DNA of 64,000 nucleotides from CAIMUM01 sp034429715. GTDB taxonomy: Bacteria; Chloroflexota; Dehalococcoidia; GIF9; UBA5629. The first letter of the stretch is position 1. Every line of letters starts with the position of its first letter. Where the stretch lies: positions 13,613 through 77,612 of the forward strand of contig DAOUFR010000112.1 of assembly GCA_034429715.1 (NCBI GenBank). The letters run 5' to 3'. The position numbers were made by a program, and so were the translations under genes. A model generated the notes under the pieces. The model did no database searches and was not told the DNA's origin. It saw only the letters and a program-made list of their open reading frames with translations. This document shows, one piece after another, positions 43,975-51,121 of the stretch.

Positions 43975-45072
43975 TTATATCCCCTGCAACTTATAGCACC
44001 CCCGGCACTGTGCCGGCGCCTGCGGCATCGTCCCCGGGACTTCAGTCAGGGACTGTTTCTCCTGTCCCTGTAAATTTCTACGTGCTCCGCGTATCCCGGG
44101 CAGAGTCAGCAACGCCATTGATTTGGCTGCATTTAATCTCGAGTGCTCGATTCGCCGTTCGAACGCCAGCCTGAACTCCTTTGCCTGTGCATTCTCAAGC
44201 ACTTTACCGAAGCCATCCTGCACATTTCCATAGATAAAGCGGTCAACCGGGCCTTCATCACGCCATGATATTATCCTAGGAATCATGCCTTCAACCGGCA
44301 TACAGAGGTAAACACAGGGAGAGACTTCGCCCCGCACACTCACAACAACATTGTGCAGCGGATCGTCGCTGCAAACAGGTGAATTGTCACGGGGCTCCAA
44401 CGGATAAATATGTACCTGGATACCTCTCTTTTTCCCCCTCATCTCTGCTTCCTTGACTATGTCATATAGACGTGGATCGAACGTCTGGCCGAACGTTTTC
44501 AGCGCCTCCGCCTCAGCGTCAGGTATGTAATCAAGATTAGGTACGATCACCCTGTCCGCTTTAAGCTCCGCCGCCAGATCAACCAGCTCAGGCAACTCCG
44601 CGATGTTCGGTTTCATCATCTGCATGACGAGATGAATATCCGGGTGAGACCTGGCCGCGCTTAATCCGGCGATATTCTTGCAGATTTGCGCCAGGCTCGA
44701 TCCTGCTCTTAGAGAATCGTGTGTAGTAGACCTGGCTCCCGCCACCGACACCGCTATGAAAGCAAACCCGATCTCGCATATCCGCCGGACGGCGGCGTCA
44801 TCCAGCAGCACGCCGTTGGTGGTCAGGCTGACCCTGCCTCCCCTCTCCTTGATTGCCCTTGCCATGCTCCAGATTTCGGGATGGAGCAGCGGCTCCCCCC
44901 ATCCCTGCAGGTGCACCAGTTCCGCTTTACCCAGGTACGGCAAAATCTGCGTAAAAGCATCGCGACTTATATCCCGTGAGATCCATCTGTCTTTAAGCAG
45001 CGTGTGCGGGCAAAAGCAGCACCTTAGCTGGCACCTGGTCGATACCTCTACCTGTATAATGCGAGGCTGCAT
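43975..45072 (-). CDS. Radical SAM/SPASM-like protein
   Basis: 365 aa. The radical SAM cluster motif is Cys14-x3-Cys18-x2-Cys21 (CQLRCCFC), followed by HLQGWGEPLLHP and LTTNGVLLDD. The C-terminal part carries extra cysteines (VCSDD, SPCVYLC, CRGCYKL) suggesting an auxiliary cluster as in SPASM/twitch enzymes. It is not a canonical glycyl radical activase, which would have two ferredoxin-like inserts after the first motif. It lies on the same strand as, and 749 bases downstream of, the glycyl radical enzyme gene, with a plus-strand gene between. Substrate unknown; a peptide or cofactor modification is typical for the group. Confidence 0.8.
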   Translation of the reverse strand: MQPRIIQVEVSTRCQLRCCFCPHTLLKDRWISRDISRDAFTQILPYLGKAELVHLQGWGEPLLHPEIWSMARAIKERGGRVSLTTNGVLLDDAAVRRICEIGFAFIAVSVAGARSTTHDSLRAGSSLAQICKNIAGLSAARSHPDIHLVMQMMKPNIAELPELVDLAAELKADRVIVPNLDYIPDAEAEALKTFGQTFDPRLYDIVKEAEMRGKKRGIQVHIYPLEPRDNSPVCSDDPLHNVVVSVRGEVSPCVYLCMPVEGMIPRIISWRDEGPVDRFIYGNVQDGFGKVLENAQAKEFRLAFERRIEHSRLNAAKSMALLTLPGIRGARRNLQGQEKQSLTEVPGTMPQAPAQCRGCYKLQGI

Positions 45073-45140
45073 CGGAATTAACCTCTGATCAGTGTATCCA
45101 AACGCATTCTAACACAGCATCGTAATCAGCTGCCTGTTCT

Positions 45141-45170
45141 TTGACCTGCTCGAAAAACGTATGTTATATT
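45141..45170 (+). promoter_or_regulatory. Promoter placing transcription start at the ATG
   Basis: TTGACC (45141-45146), 18 bases, TATATT (45165-45170). The ATG at 45178 is 8 bases beyond the -10, about where transcription should begin. No Shine-Dalgarno is present. Confidence 0.6.
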
Positions 45171-45177
45171 GCGGCCT

Positions 45178-45816
45178 ATGGGCGTGCTGAGAGATATTCT
45201 CCCCACAGTGCTGGACACTAAAATAAAAAATATCCTGACCGAGGAAAGAGAGGTGGCTAAAGCAGTGGCTACCGATGTAACCGGCACAATGGCTTTAGGG
45301 GTCTGGGATTTCGTGCTTCCTCCGCTCTTTGCAATCAATCTGCTCAAACATCACCGGTCGAAAGAGGCCTTTACACTTAATTTCATGTTTACCAAGAAAC
45401 TGGCGCTGGAAGCAGCCGGCAATATGTTGCAATCCGGCCTGACAATAGATAATTGCCTGGCAGAGGTGGAGAAAAAGACATCTTCGATCCTGAGCGCCGA
45501 CCGGAAAGGCGTGTATTCGGAGAAGGTGCGTCTGAAACAGATGCAGGAGGTCCGCCTGCTGATCGACCATTATCAAAAGCTGATTATGTCTGAGGGTAAA
45601 ACCTACCGCGATATGGTTAAGTCAGCATATGTGGACCGGGAATCATTCGATACGTTTTTGCACAGGCTCAGTTCAGCCGAAAAAGACGTCAACCGGGCTG
45701 CTTTGCAGATAGTGAGCAAAAGCACTGAAGCAAGGGACTTTGTTGCCAGGATGGAGAAGTCGGTGAACCAGATACGCAACAGGGACCTGGACAATTATTT
45801 TCCCCTACCTGAATAA
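45178..45816 (+). CDS. Hypothetical protein, 212 aa
   Basis: Not recognised. ATG 45178 is preferred to the in-frame TTG at 45169 because the latter lies inside the -10 element. The first 70 residues have a hydrophobic patch (LGVWDFVLPPLFAINLL) that could touch a membrane. The rest is strongly helical and charged (EVRLLIDHYQKLIMSEG, RLSSAEKDVNRAALQ). It ends 4 bases before the convergent glycyl radical enzyme gene. It may be translated from a leaderless message. Confidence 0.6.
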   Translation: MGVLRDILPTVLDTKIKNILTEEREVAKAVATDVTGTMALGVWDFVLPPLFAINLLKHHRSKEAFTLNFMFTKKLALEAAGNMLQSGLTIDNCLAEVEKKTSSILSADRKGVYSEKVRLKQMQEVRLLIDHYQKLIMSEGKTYRDMVKSAYVDRESFDTFLHRLSSAEKDVNRAALQIVSKSTEARDFVARMEKSVNQIRNRDLDNYFPLPE

Positions 45817-45820
45817 AGGC

Positions 45821-48421
45821 CTAACACAGACAGGAATTGATATCGTGCGCGGTGCGCTGTATCAATTCGTCCTTCATCGATTCTGTCAGGTCGTTGAAAT
45901 ACGCCGAATATCCGGATACGCGCACTACCAGGCCCCGGTACTGGTCAGGATGATCCTTAGCATCGATGAGTATTGCGGGATCAACCACGTTGAACTGCAC
46001 CTGCATTCCTCCGCTGGCGAAGAAACCGAAAATCAACGCTTCTACCAGACGGTTGCGCGAAGGATCCTTGATCAGCGCCAGATCCAGTTTTTCGTTGAGC
46101 GCATAGCCATTGGCCACCAGGCTGTTATCTATGCAGGCTGTTGATGACATCGATGCCGTCGGTCCATTCCTGTCACGGCCGTTGCAGGGCGATATCCCGT
46201 TGGCCAGCGGCTGCCCGGCCCGACGGCCGCCGGGCAATGCGCCTGTACGCGCACCGAAACCCTGATGTGTAGTCATGGACCAGAATCCCGGGTAATATTT
46301 CCCTCCGCGCGGGTTGTTGTATCGCGTCACCAGATCAGTGAAAATGCCGGAGACCAAACGGGCGTAGTAGTTAGACCTTTCCTCGTTTTCGCCGTATTTT
46401 TGTACCTTGTTTGAGATAATCGCATTCAGCTCCGGATGGCCTGCAAAATCGTCATCCACAGCCCTGACCAATTCTTCCAGAGACAGCCTCCCCTCATTAA
46501 ATACGAGCTGCTCTATAGCAGTCAGAGCATCCGCCGTATCGGCCAGTCCCACACCCTGGCAGCCGGTGGAGTTATACCTGGCACCGCCCGCATTGATCTC
46601 CATGCCTTTGTCTATACAGCCTTCCACAACGGTGGATAGAAATAGAGTGGGACGATGTGCCGCGTGTGTCTGCTCGATAGCATTGTTGCCCTCCGTTGCG
46701 CGCCTTATCATGTTATGAAGCTGTATTTTAAAAGCGCCGACAACGGCTTCCATGTCACCCATCGCTTTGATATCACCGGTCTGCGGGCCAAACTGCAGGC
46801 CATTACACTTACCTTTATGTAAAGCCAGATGCAGGGCTATAGGAACATTGGTAAAAATCGCCCCGGCTGCCGGGAAGCTCTTCCCTGGCACGCCCCATTC
46901 CACACAGCCAACGATGGAATAATCCTCAGCGTCCTCTTTATCGATGCCCGACTTCTCCAGCGCCGCAGGTATCTGGTCATCATTGAAAAAAGCCGGAAGG
47001 CCGCCGCCTTTTTTAAGCACTTCGCAGCAAAGGTCGGTGAATTCGACGGGAGTATCCTGATTGATCCTGACATGGAAGTTCGGTTGCCTGAGCCTGACCT
47101 GGTCATAGGCCTGCAGAAACAGGAATGACAGCTCATTAACGCCGTCGCTGCCGTCGGCCGTACGCCCTCCCAGAGTTATGCCGGAGGCCGAAGACAGGCC
47201 GCTGAAATATTCTGTTGCGCGGTCGAAGAAAAGCGGCAGCAGCTCGCCCGCTTTAGCTATGAAACACCCCAGCAGTTCACCCGCCTGAGTACGGTTGAGC
47301 CTGCCCGCTTCGATATCGCGCTTATAGTAGGGGAAAAGGTACTGGTCCATGCGTCCGAAAGAGATGCCGTGCTGGAAGTTCTCGTAATGCAGCATGACAT
47401 GGGTGATAAAAACGCTTTGCAGCGCCTCGTAAAAAGTCTCGGCCGGCTCTGCGGGCACCCTGTTAAATATCTCCGCTAATCTCAGCAATTCCTGTCTTCG
47501 AACTTCGCTCTCTGTCCCAGCAGCCTCGCGCTCGAGGAATTTGCTCCAGCGCTTACCGTAATCGGCGGCAGCCTCGGCACAGACCAGGGCTGCTTCATAA
47601 AAACGCTTTATTTGCTCTAACCGCCCACGCACGGCCGCATCGCTGCAGGCCTCTATGTCCGATTTCACCCCTTCCAACCGCTCGCGTATCTGCCGGGCTA
47701 TGCCGTTGAATCCCAGCCTGAGCACGGTGGGATAATCCGGTGTAACATGCGAGACTCCCGAGAACTGCGTCAGGATAAAATATCTCCCCTCCAGCATCGT
47801 ATTAAACAGGCCGGGATCGCTGCTCAAGAGAGGCGTCAGCGCCAGCACTGAACGGTTAAACCAGAACGGGAAAATGACCGTCTCAAGTTCCTCAATTTGA
47901 GCCGGCTCGATGTCCATGGGGTTTTGCCTGCGCCCGGATATGCCTCTTATCTCCGGTAACATGAGCAATCCGCCCAGGTCGGGATGGATGGGAGCGCCCA
48001 CACGCCAGGCCGATGGATTTCCCGCGATCAACTCGCGGTCATATACCTTCAGTTCCATATTTTCCAATATGTATCTAAAAGCTTCGGCATAGCGTATGAC
48101 AGTATCGCCCTGCGAAACATTGCGCCTCTTGAGCAGCAGGGAATTGATAAAGTTGTTAGCAGCCACCTGCCATCTCTTCTGGGGGATAGATCCGGCTGAT
48201 TTCTCCAGGCTCCTGCGGTAAAAGCGATATTGAATTGAGGATAGCAGATCATCCAGGATATCCCGCCGAGTATGTCTGCGAAAATAATCGGTCAGCAGGG
48301 AGGCCTTCTGCGTGCAAACATGATAGGGCGAGTTGAGGATATCGTCACGCAACTTCTTCAACCGCGGGAGCGCTTCCAGCGAGTCTTTGGACACAACTAC
48401 CGCGGATCCCGGTTCATCCAT
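45821..48421 (-). CDS. Glycyl radical enzyme (PFL-like lyase/dehydratase group)
   Basis: 866 aa, the length of choline TMA-lyase, glycerol/diol dehydratase and sulfonate lyases rather than true PFL. The thiyl Cys506 and Glu508 are in VGCVEWGVPGK. The glycyl radical Gly837 is in VRVSGYSAYF, followed by the usual ELIQRT segment. Family motifs SHVTPDYPTVLRLGF and FGRMDQYLFPYY are also present. The GCVE tetrad is shared by C-O, C-N and C-S bond-breaking members, so the substrate cannot be read off. No standard activating enzyme gene is adjacent. It is transcribed away from dsrA, with operator B between them, so isethionate-like sulfonate cleavage is a plausible but unproven idea. Confidence 0.85.
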   Translation of the reverse strand: MDEPGSAVVVSKDSLEALPRLKKLRDDILNSPYHVCTQKASLLTDYFRRHTRRDILDDLLSSIQYRFYRRSLEKSAGSIPQKRWQVAANNFINSLLLKRRNVSQGDTVIRYAEAFRYILENMELKVYDRELIAGNPSAWRVGAPIHPDLGGLLMLPEIRGISGRRQNPMDIEPAQIEELETVIFPFWFNRSVLALTPLLSSDPGLFNTMLEGRYFILTQFSGVSHVTPDYPTVLRLGFNGIARQIRERLEGVKSDIEACSDAAVRGRLEQIKRFYEAALVCAEAAADYGKRWSKFLEREAAGTESEVRRQELLRLAEIFNRVPAEPAETFYEALQSVFITHVMLHYENFQHGISFGRMDQYLFPYYKRDIEAGRLNRTQAGELLGCFIAKAGELLPLFFDRATEYFSGLSSASGITLGGRTADGSDGVNELSFLFLQAYDQVRLRQPNFHVRINQDTPVEFTDLCCEVLKKGGGLPAFFNDDQIPAALEKSGIDKEDAEDYSIVGCVEWGVPGKSFPAAGAIFTNVPIALHLALHKGKCNGLQFGPQTGDIKAMGDMEAVVGAFKIQLHNMIRRATEGNNAIEQTHAAHRPTLFLSTVVEGCIDKGMEINAGGARYNSTGCQGVGLADTADALTAIEQLVFNEGRLSLEELVRAVDDDFAGHPELNAIISNKVQKYGENEERSNYYARLVSGIFTDLVTRYNNPRGGKYYPGFWSMTTHQGFGARTGALPGGRRAGQPLANGISPCNGRDRNGPTASMSSTACIDNSLVANGYALNEKLDLALIKDPSRNRLVEALIFGFFASGGMQVQFNVVDPAILIDAKDHPDQYRGLVVRVSGYSAYFNDLTESMKDELIQRTAHDINSCLC

Positions 48422-48507
48422 AGAATGATTTCCCCCTGTCTTAATCCACTGATAAAATTATATTTGGCCGACCGGATTTATTGAAATACGCAGCTTTATT
48501 ATACCAG

Positions 48508-48535
48508 TTTACAAATTATACAAATAATGTATAAT
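48508..48535 (+). promoter_or_regulatory. Promoter of the dsrAB operon
   Basis: TTTACA (48508-48513), 16 bases, TATAAT (48530-48535). The geometry is the same as the transporter promoter at 30376-30403, including the 16-base spacer and the palindrome covering the -10. Confidence 0.7.
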
Positions 48536-48537
48536 TT
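48513..48537. promoter_or_regulatory. Operator B: 25-bp palindrome between glycyl radical enzyme and dsrA
   Basis: Arms AAATTATACA and TGTATAATTT around the 5-base spacer AATAA. It equals operator A (30381-30405) at 24 of 25 positions, and identity extends two bases further on each side (AC before, AA after). It covers the dsr -10. A minus-strand TATAAT (48503-48498) just beyond it could serve the glycyl radical enzyme gene. Confidence 0.82.
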
Positions 48538-48567
48538 AACTGTCGATAAATGCGGTGGGGAGCGGGC

Positions 48568-48639
48568 ATGATTATGCCTGCAAATGGTATTATTTTAGTA
48601 TCAGACTCGGGCGGATTAAACAACCAGGAGGTGCAGTAA
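48568..48639 (+). CDS. Candidate 23-aa leader peptide before dsrA
   Basis: ATG 48568 follows GGGGAG (48557-48562) with a 5-base gap. The frame encodes 23 residues (MIMPANGIILVSDSGG then LNNQEVQ). Its TAA stop at 48637-48639 directly abuts the dsrA ATG at 48640, and the dsrA ribosome site AGGAGGTG lies inside its last codons. This arrangement suggests translational coupling. A hairpin, GCGGGCAT with ATGCCTGC around GATT (48562-48581), overlaps its start codon. It has no run of special codons and may be chance. Confidence 0.4.
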   Translation: MIMPANGIILVSDSGGLNNQEVQ

Positions 48640-49809
48640 ATGGCGGACAGAGACACACCTTTAATCAACAACCTCGAGGGCGGGCCCTGGCCCAGCTACA
48701 TAAAAGAGATCAAGCGTGCCGGCAAGAAGAATGCTGCTGCCAATGATCTGCTGGGCGTGCAGGAGCTTTCCTTTAAGGACAAGATCACCCACTGGAAACA
48801 CGGCGGCATAGTAGGCGTGACGGGCTACGGCTCGGGGGTCATCGGCAGGTACATAGATGCCCCTGAGAAATTCCCCGCAGTCGAGATGTTCCACACTATG
48901 CGCATCAACCAGCCGGCCGGTTGGTTTTATACAACCGATGCCCTGCGCAAAATCTGCGATATCTGGGAGAAGCACGGCAGCGGCCTGACCAATTTTCACG
49001 GATCTACGGGAGACGTCATCCTCCTGGGCACCACGACACAGCACCTGCAGCCCTGCTTCGACGAGTTGATCGATGCCGGTTTCGACCTGGGCGGCTCGGG
49101 TTCGGCGCTGCGCACCATCAGCTGCTGTGTCGGCCCCGCCCGCTGTGAGTACTCATGCATCGATACGCTGGATATCTGCAGCAACCTGACGCAGGAATTT
49201 CAGGATGAGATACACCGCCCGCGCTGGCCTTATAAATTCAAGATCAAGATATCGGGATGCCCCAACGACGGCGTTGCTGCCATAGCCCGCGCAGACTTCA
49301 CCATCATCGGAACTTGGCGCGATTCGCTGCGCATCGATCAGGACGAGGTCCGCAGGTATGTTAAGAACGGCCTGGATATCAGGGGCATCGTCACTGACAA
49401 ATGCCCGACCAAAGCATTGGCCTGGGATGAGAAGGGGCAAAAACTTAATCTGAGGGCAGATGATTGCGTACGCTGCATGCACTGCATCAACAAGATGCCC
49501 AGGGCGCTCAGACCCGGTCTGGAACGGGGGGCAACCATATTGATCGGCGGAAAGGCCCCCATTATCAAGGGCGCTTACCTCTCCTGGGTGCTGGTCCCCT
49601 TCATGAAGATGGAGCCGCCCTACGATGAGGCCAAGGAGCTGCTGCGCAAGATCTGGGAATGGTGGGATGAGAACGGACGCTCACGCGAGCGTGTCGCCGA
49701 ACTGATCGAGAGAATGGGCCTCAAGACCTTCCTGCGCGCCGTTGACCTCAAACCGCTTCCGCAGATGGTCTATAAGCCCAGGGCCAATCCGTACGTATTC
49801 TTCGATTAA
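48640..49809 (+). CDS. dsrA: Dissimilatory sulfite reductase alpha subunit
   Basis: 389 aa, somewhat shorter than usual (about 400-440). Reduces sulfite with DsrB, product carried on DsrC. THWKHGG (about 50-56) is the conserved segment behind the common dsrA primer site. CCVGPARCEYSC (162-173) gives Cys163-x5-Cys169. The partner motif usually written CPN-x-C here reads CPNDG, with Gly211 (codon GGC, 49270-49272) in place of the fourth cluster Cys. The ferredoxin domain has Cys255, then CVRCMHC (276-282). The loop between about 240 and 252 is shorter than in Desulfovibrio. The missing Cys affects the alpha-side haem site, known as structural or inactive in characterised enzymes. AGGAGGTG precedes ATG. 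Confidence 0.93.
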   Translation: MADRDTPLINNLEGGPWPSYIKEIKRAGKKNAAANDLLGVQELSFKDKITHWKHGGIVGVTGYGSGVIGRYIDAPEKFPAVEMFHTMRINQPAGWFYTTDALRKICDIWEKHGSGLTNFHGSTGDVILLGTTTQHLQPCFDELIDAGFDLGGSGSALRTISCCVGPARCEYSCIDTLDICSNLTQEFQDEIHRPRWPYKFKIKISGCPNDGVAAIARADFTIIGTWRDSLRIDQDEVRRYVKNGLDIRGIVTDKCPTKALAWDEKGQKLNLRADDCVRCMHCINKMPRALRPGLERGATILIGGKAPIIKGAYLSWVLVPFMKMEPPYDEAKELLRKIWEWWDENGRSRERVAELIERMGLKTFLRAVDLKPLPQMVYKPRANPYVFFD

Positions 49810-49829
49810 ATATATTGAAGGAGAGAGAA

Positions 49830-50894
49830 ATGGGAAAAAGCGACATCGGGCCTCCAAGCTATAAAAAGATGCTTCCGGCAGTTATCGAGAAGAATTACGG
49901 AAAGTGGAAGTATCATGAAATACTCAAGCCGGGCGTGCTCAGGCACGTATCCGAGAGCGGCGACGAAGTCTGGACCGTACGCGCAGGATCGCCACGCCTG
50001 GTCAGCATTGATTTCATCCGCGATATCTGCGATATAGCCGATAAATACTGCGACGGCAAGCTGCGTTTCACCAGCCGCTCCAATGTTGAGTTCATGACGC
50101 CTAAAAAAGAAAACGTTGAACCTATTATCGCGGCAGTACAAAAAATGGGCTTACCGGTGGGCGGCACGGGTAAGGCCATATCCAATATAGTGCACACGCA
50201 GGGCTGGGCGCATTGCCACAGCGCTGCCACCGACTCCTCCGGCCTGGTTAAAGCCATCATGGATGAGTTATATCCTTATTTCACCAGCATGAAGCTGCCG
50301 GCCAAGTTGAGGGTTGCGTTGGCCTGCTGCATCAACATGTGCGGCGCCGTGCACTGCTCCGACATAGCCATCGTGGGCATACATACCAAACCGCCCAAGG
50401 TGGACAACAGCAAGGTGGCCGCCGTCTGCGAGATACCGACTACCATGGCCTCCTGTCCCACCGGCGCCATACGCAAGAGCCCCGATCCCAACATTAAGGG
50501 GCTGGTAGTCAACGAAGAGAAATGCATGTACTGCGGCAACTGTTTCACGGTCTGCCCGGCTATGCCGCTGGCCGATGCCGAGGGAGATGGCGTGGCCATC
50601 TATGTTGGCGGCAAAGTCTCCAATGCCCGCCATGCGCCCATGTTCTCACGTCTGGCCATCCCCTACCTGCCCAATAATCCGCCGCGCTGGCCCGAGGCGG
50701 TGAGCGCCATCAAGAATATCGTAGAAATCTATGCCAAACATGCTCTCCCCGACGAAAGAATGGGAGAGTGGATCGACCGCGTCGGCTGGGAGAGCTTCTT
50801 CAAACTTACCGGTATACCCTTTACCGAGTACCATATAGATGATTTCACACACGGTGTAGATACCTACCGCACCACCACGCAGTTCCGCTGGTAG
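49830..50894 (+). CDS. dsrB: Dissimilatory sulfite reductase beta subunit
   Basis: 354 aa from ATG 49830, preceded by GAAGGAGAG; the TTG at 49815 is in frame but lies in front of this ribosome site. All catalytic-side ligands are present: Cys129 (GWAHCH), Cys166, Cys167 and Cys171 (ACCINMCGAVHC) for the sirohaem-coupled cluster, with the same 37-residue spacing as the Desulfovibrio protein. The ferredoxin domain has Cys209 (ASCPTGAIR) and CMYCGNCFTVC (232-242). The tail FTEYHIDDF...TTTQFRW is typical. DsrB carries the active sirohaem, so the enzyme should be functional even if the alpha-side site is degraded. Confidence 0.94.
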   Translation: MGKSDIGPPSYKKMLPAVIEKNYGKWKYHEILKPGVLRHVSESGDEVWTVRAGSPRLVSIDFIRDICDIADKYCDGKLRFTSRSNVEFMTPKKENVEPIIAAVQKMGLPVGGTGKAISNIVHTQGWAHCHSAATDSSGLVKAIMDELYPYFTSMKLPAKLRVALACCINMCGAVHCSDIAIVGIHTKPPKVDNSKVAAVCEIPTTMASCPTGAIRKSPDPNIKGLVVNEEKCMYCGNCFTVCPAMPLADAEGDGVAIYVGGKVSNARHAPMFSRLAIPYLPNNPPRWPEAVSAIKNIVEIYAKHALPDERMGEWIDRVGWESFFKLTGIPFTEYHIDDFTHGVDTYRTTTQFRW

Positions 50895-50907
50895 AAGGAG
50901 TAGCAAG

Positions 50908-51108
50908 ATGACAGAAGGAGTTAGCGAGGAACTAAAAGAGAAAGTTTTAAAATACCTGGGCACGGTCAGCAAGGCCAAGAACCGCGACGTGGCGCGCGCA
51001 GTGGAAGTCGAGAAAGCCCTGGTGGATAAGACTATTTCTGAATTGGCCAAGGAAAACAAGATCGAGTATATCTACCTGGGAACCTCATATATACAGCTCA
51101 AGCAGTAG
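50908..51108 (+). CDS. dsrD: DsrD, winged-helix activator of DsrAB
   Basis: 66 aa, a little shorter than the 78-aa Desulfovibrio protein. LKYLGTVSKAKNRDVARAV and KTISELAKENKIEYIYLG form a winged-helix fold. DsrD is found in sulfite/sulfate-reducing organisms and is generally absent from sulfur oxidisers; it has been reported to stimulate sulfite reduction. GAAGGAG stands before the ATG, 13 bases after dsrB. Confidence 0.88.
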   Translation: MTEGVSEELKEKVLKYLGTVSKAKNRDVARAVEVEKALVDKTISELAKENKIEYIYLGTSYIQLKQ

Positions 51109-51121
51109 AGAGGAACATTGC

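Noticed and set aside
43975..45072. Radical SAM protein as the ordinary activase of the glycyl radical enzyme
   Set aside because: It lacks the two ferredoxin-type Cys clusters that follow the first motif in known activases, and has a SPASM-like C-terminus.
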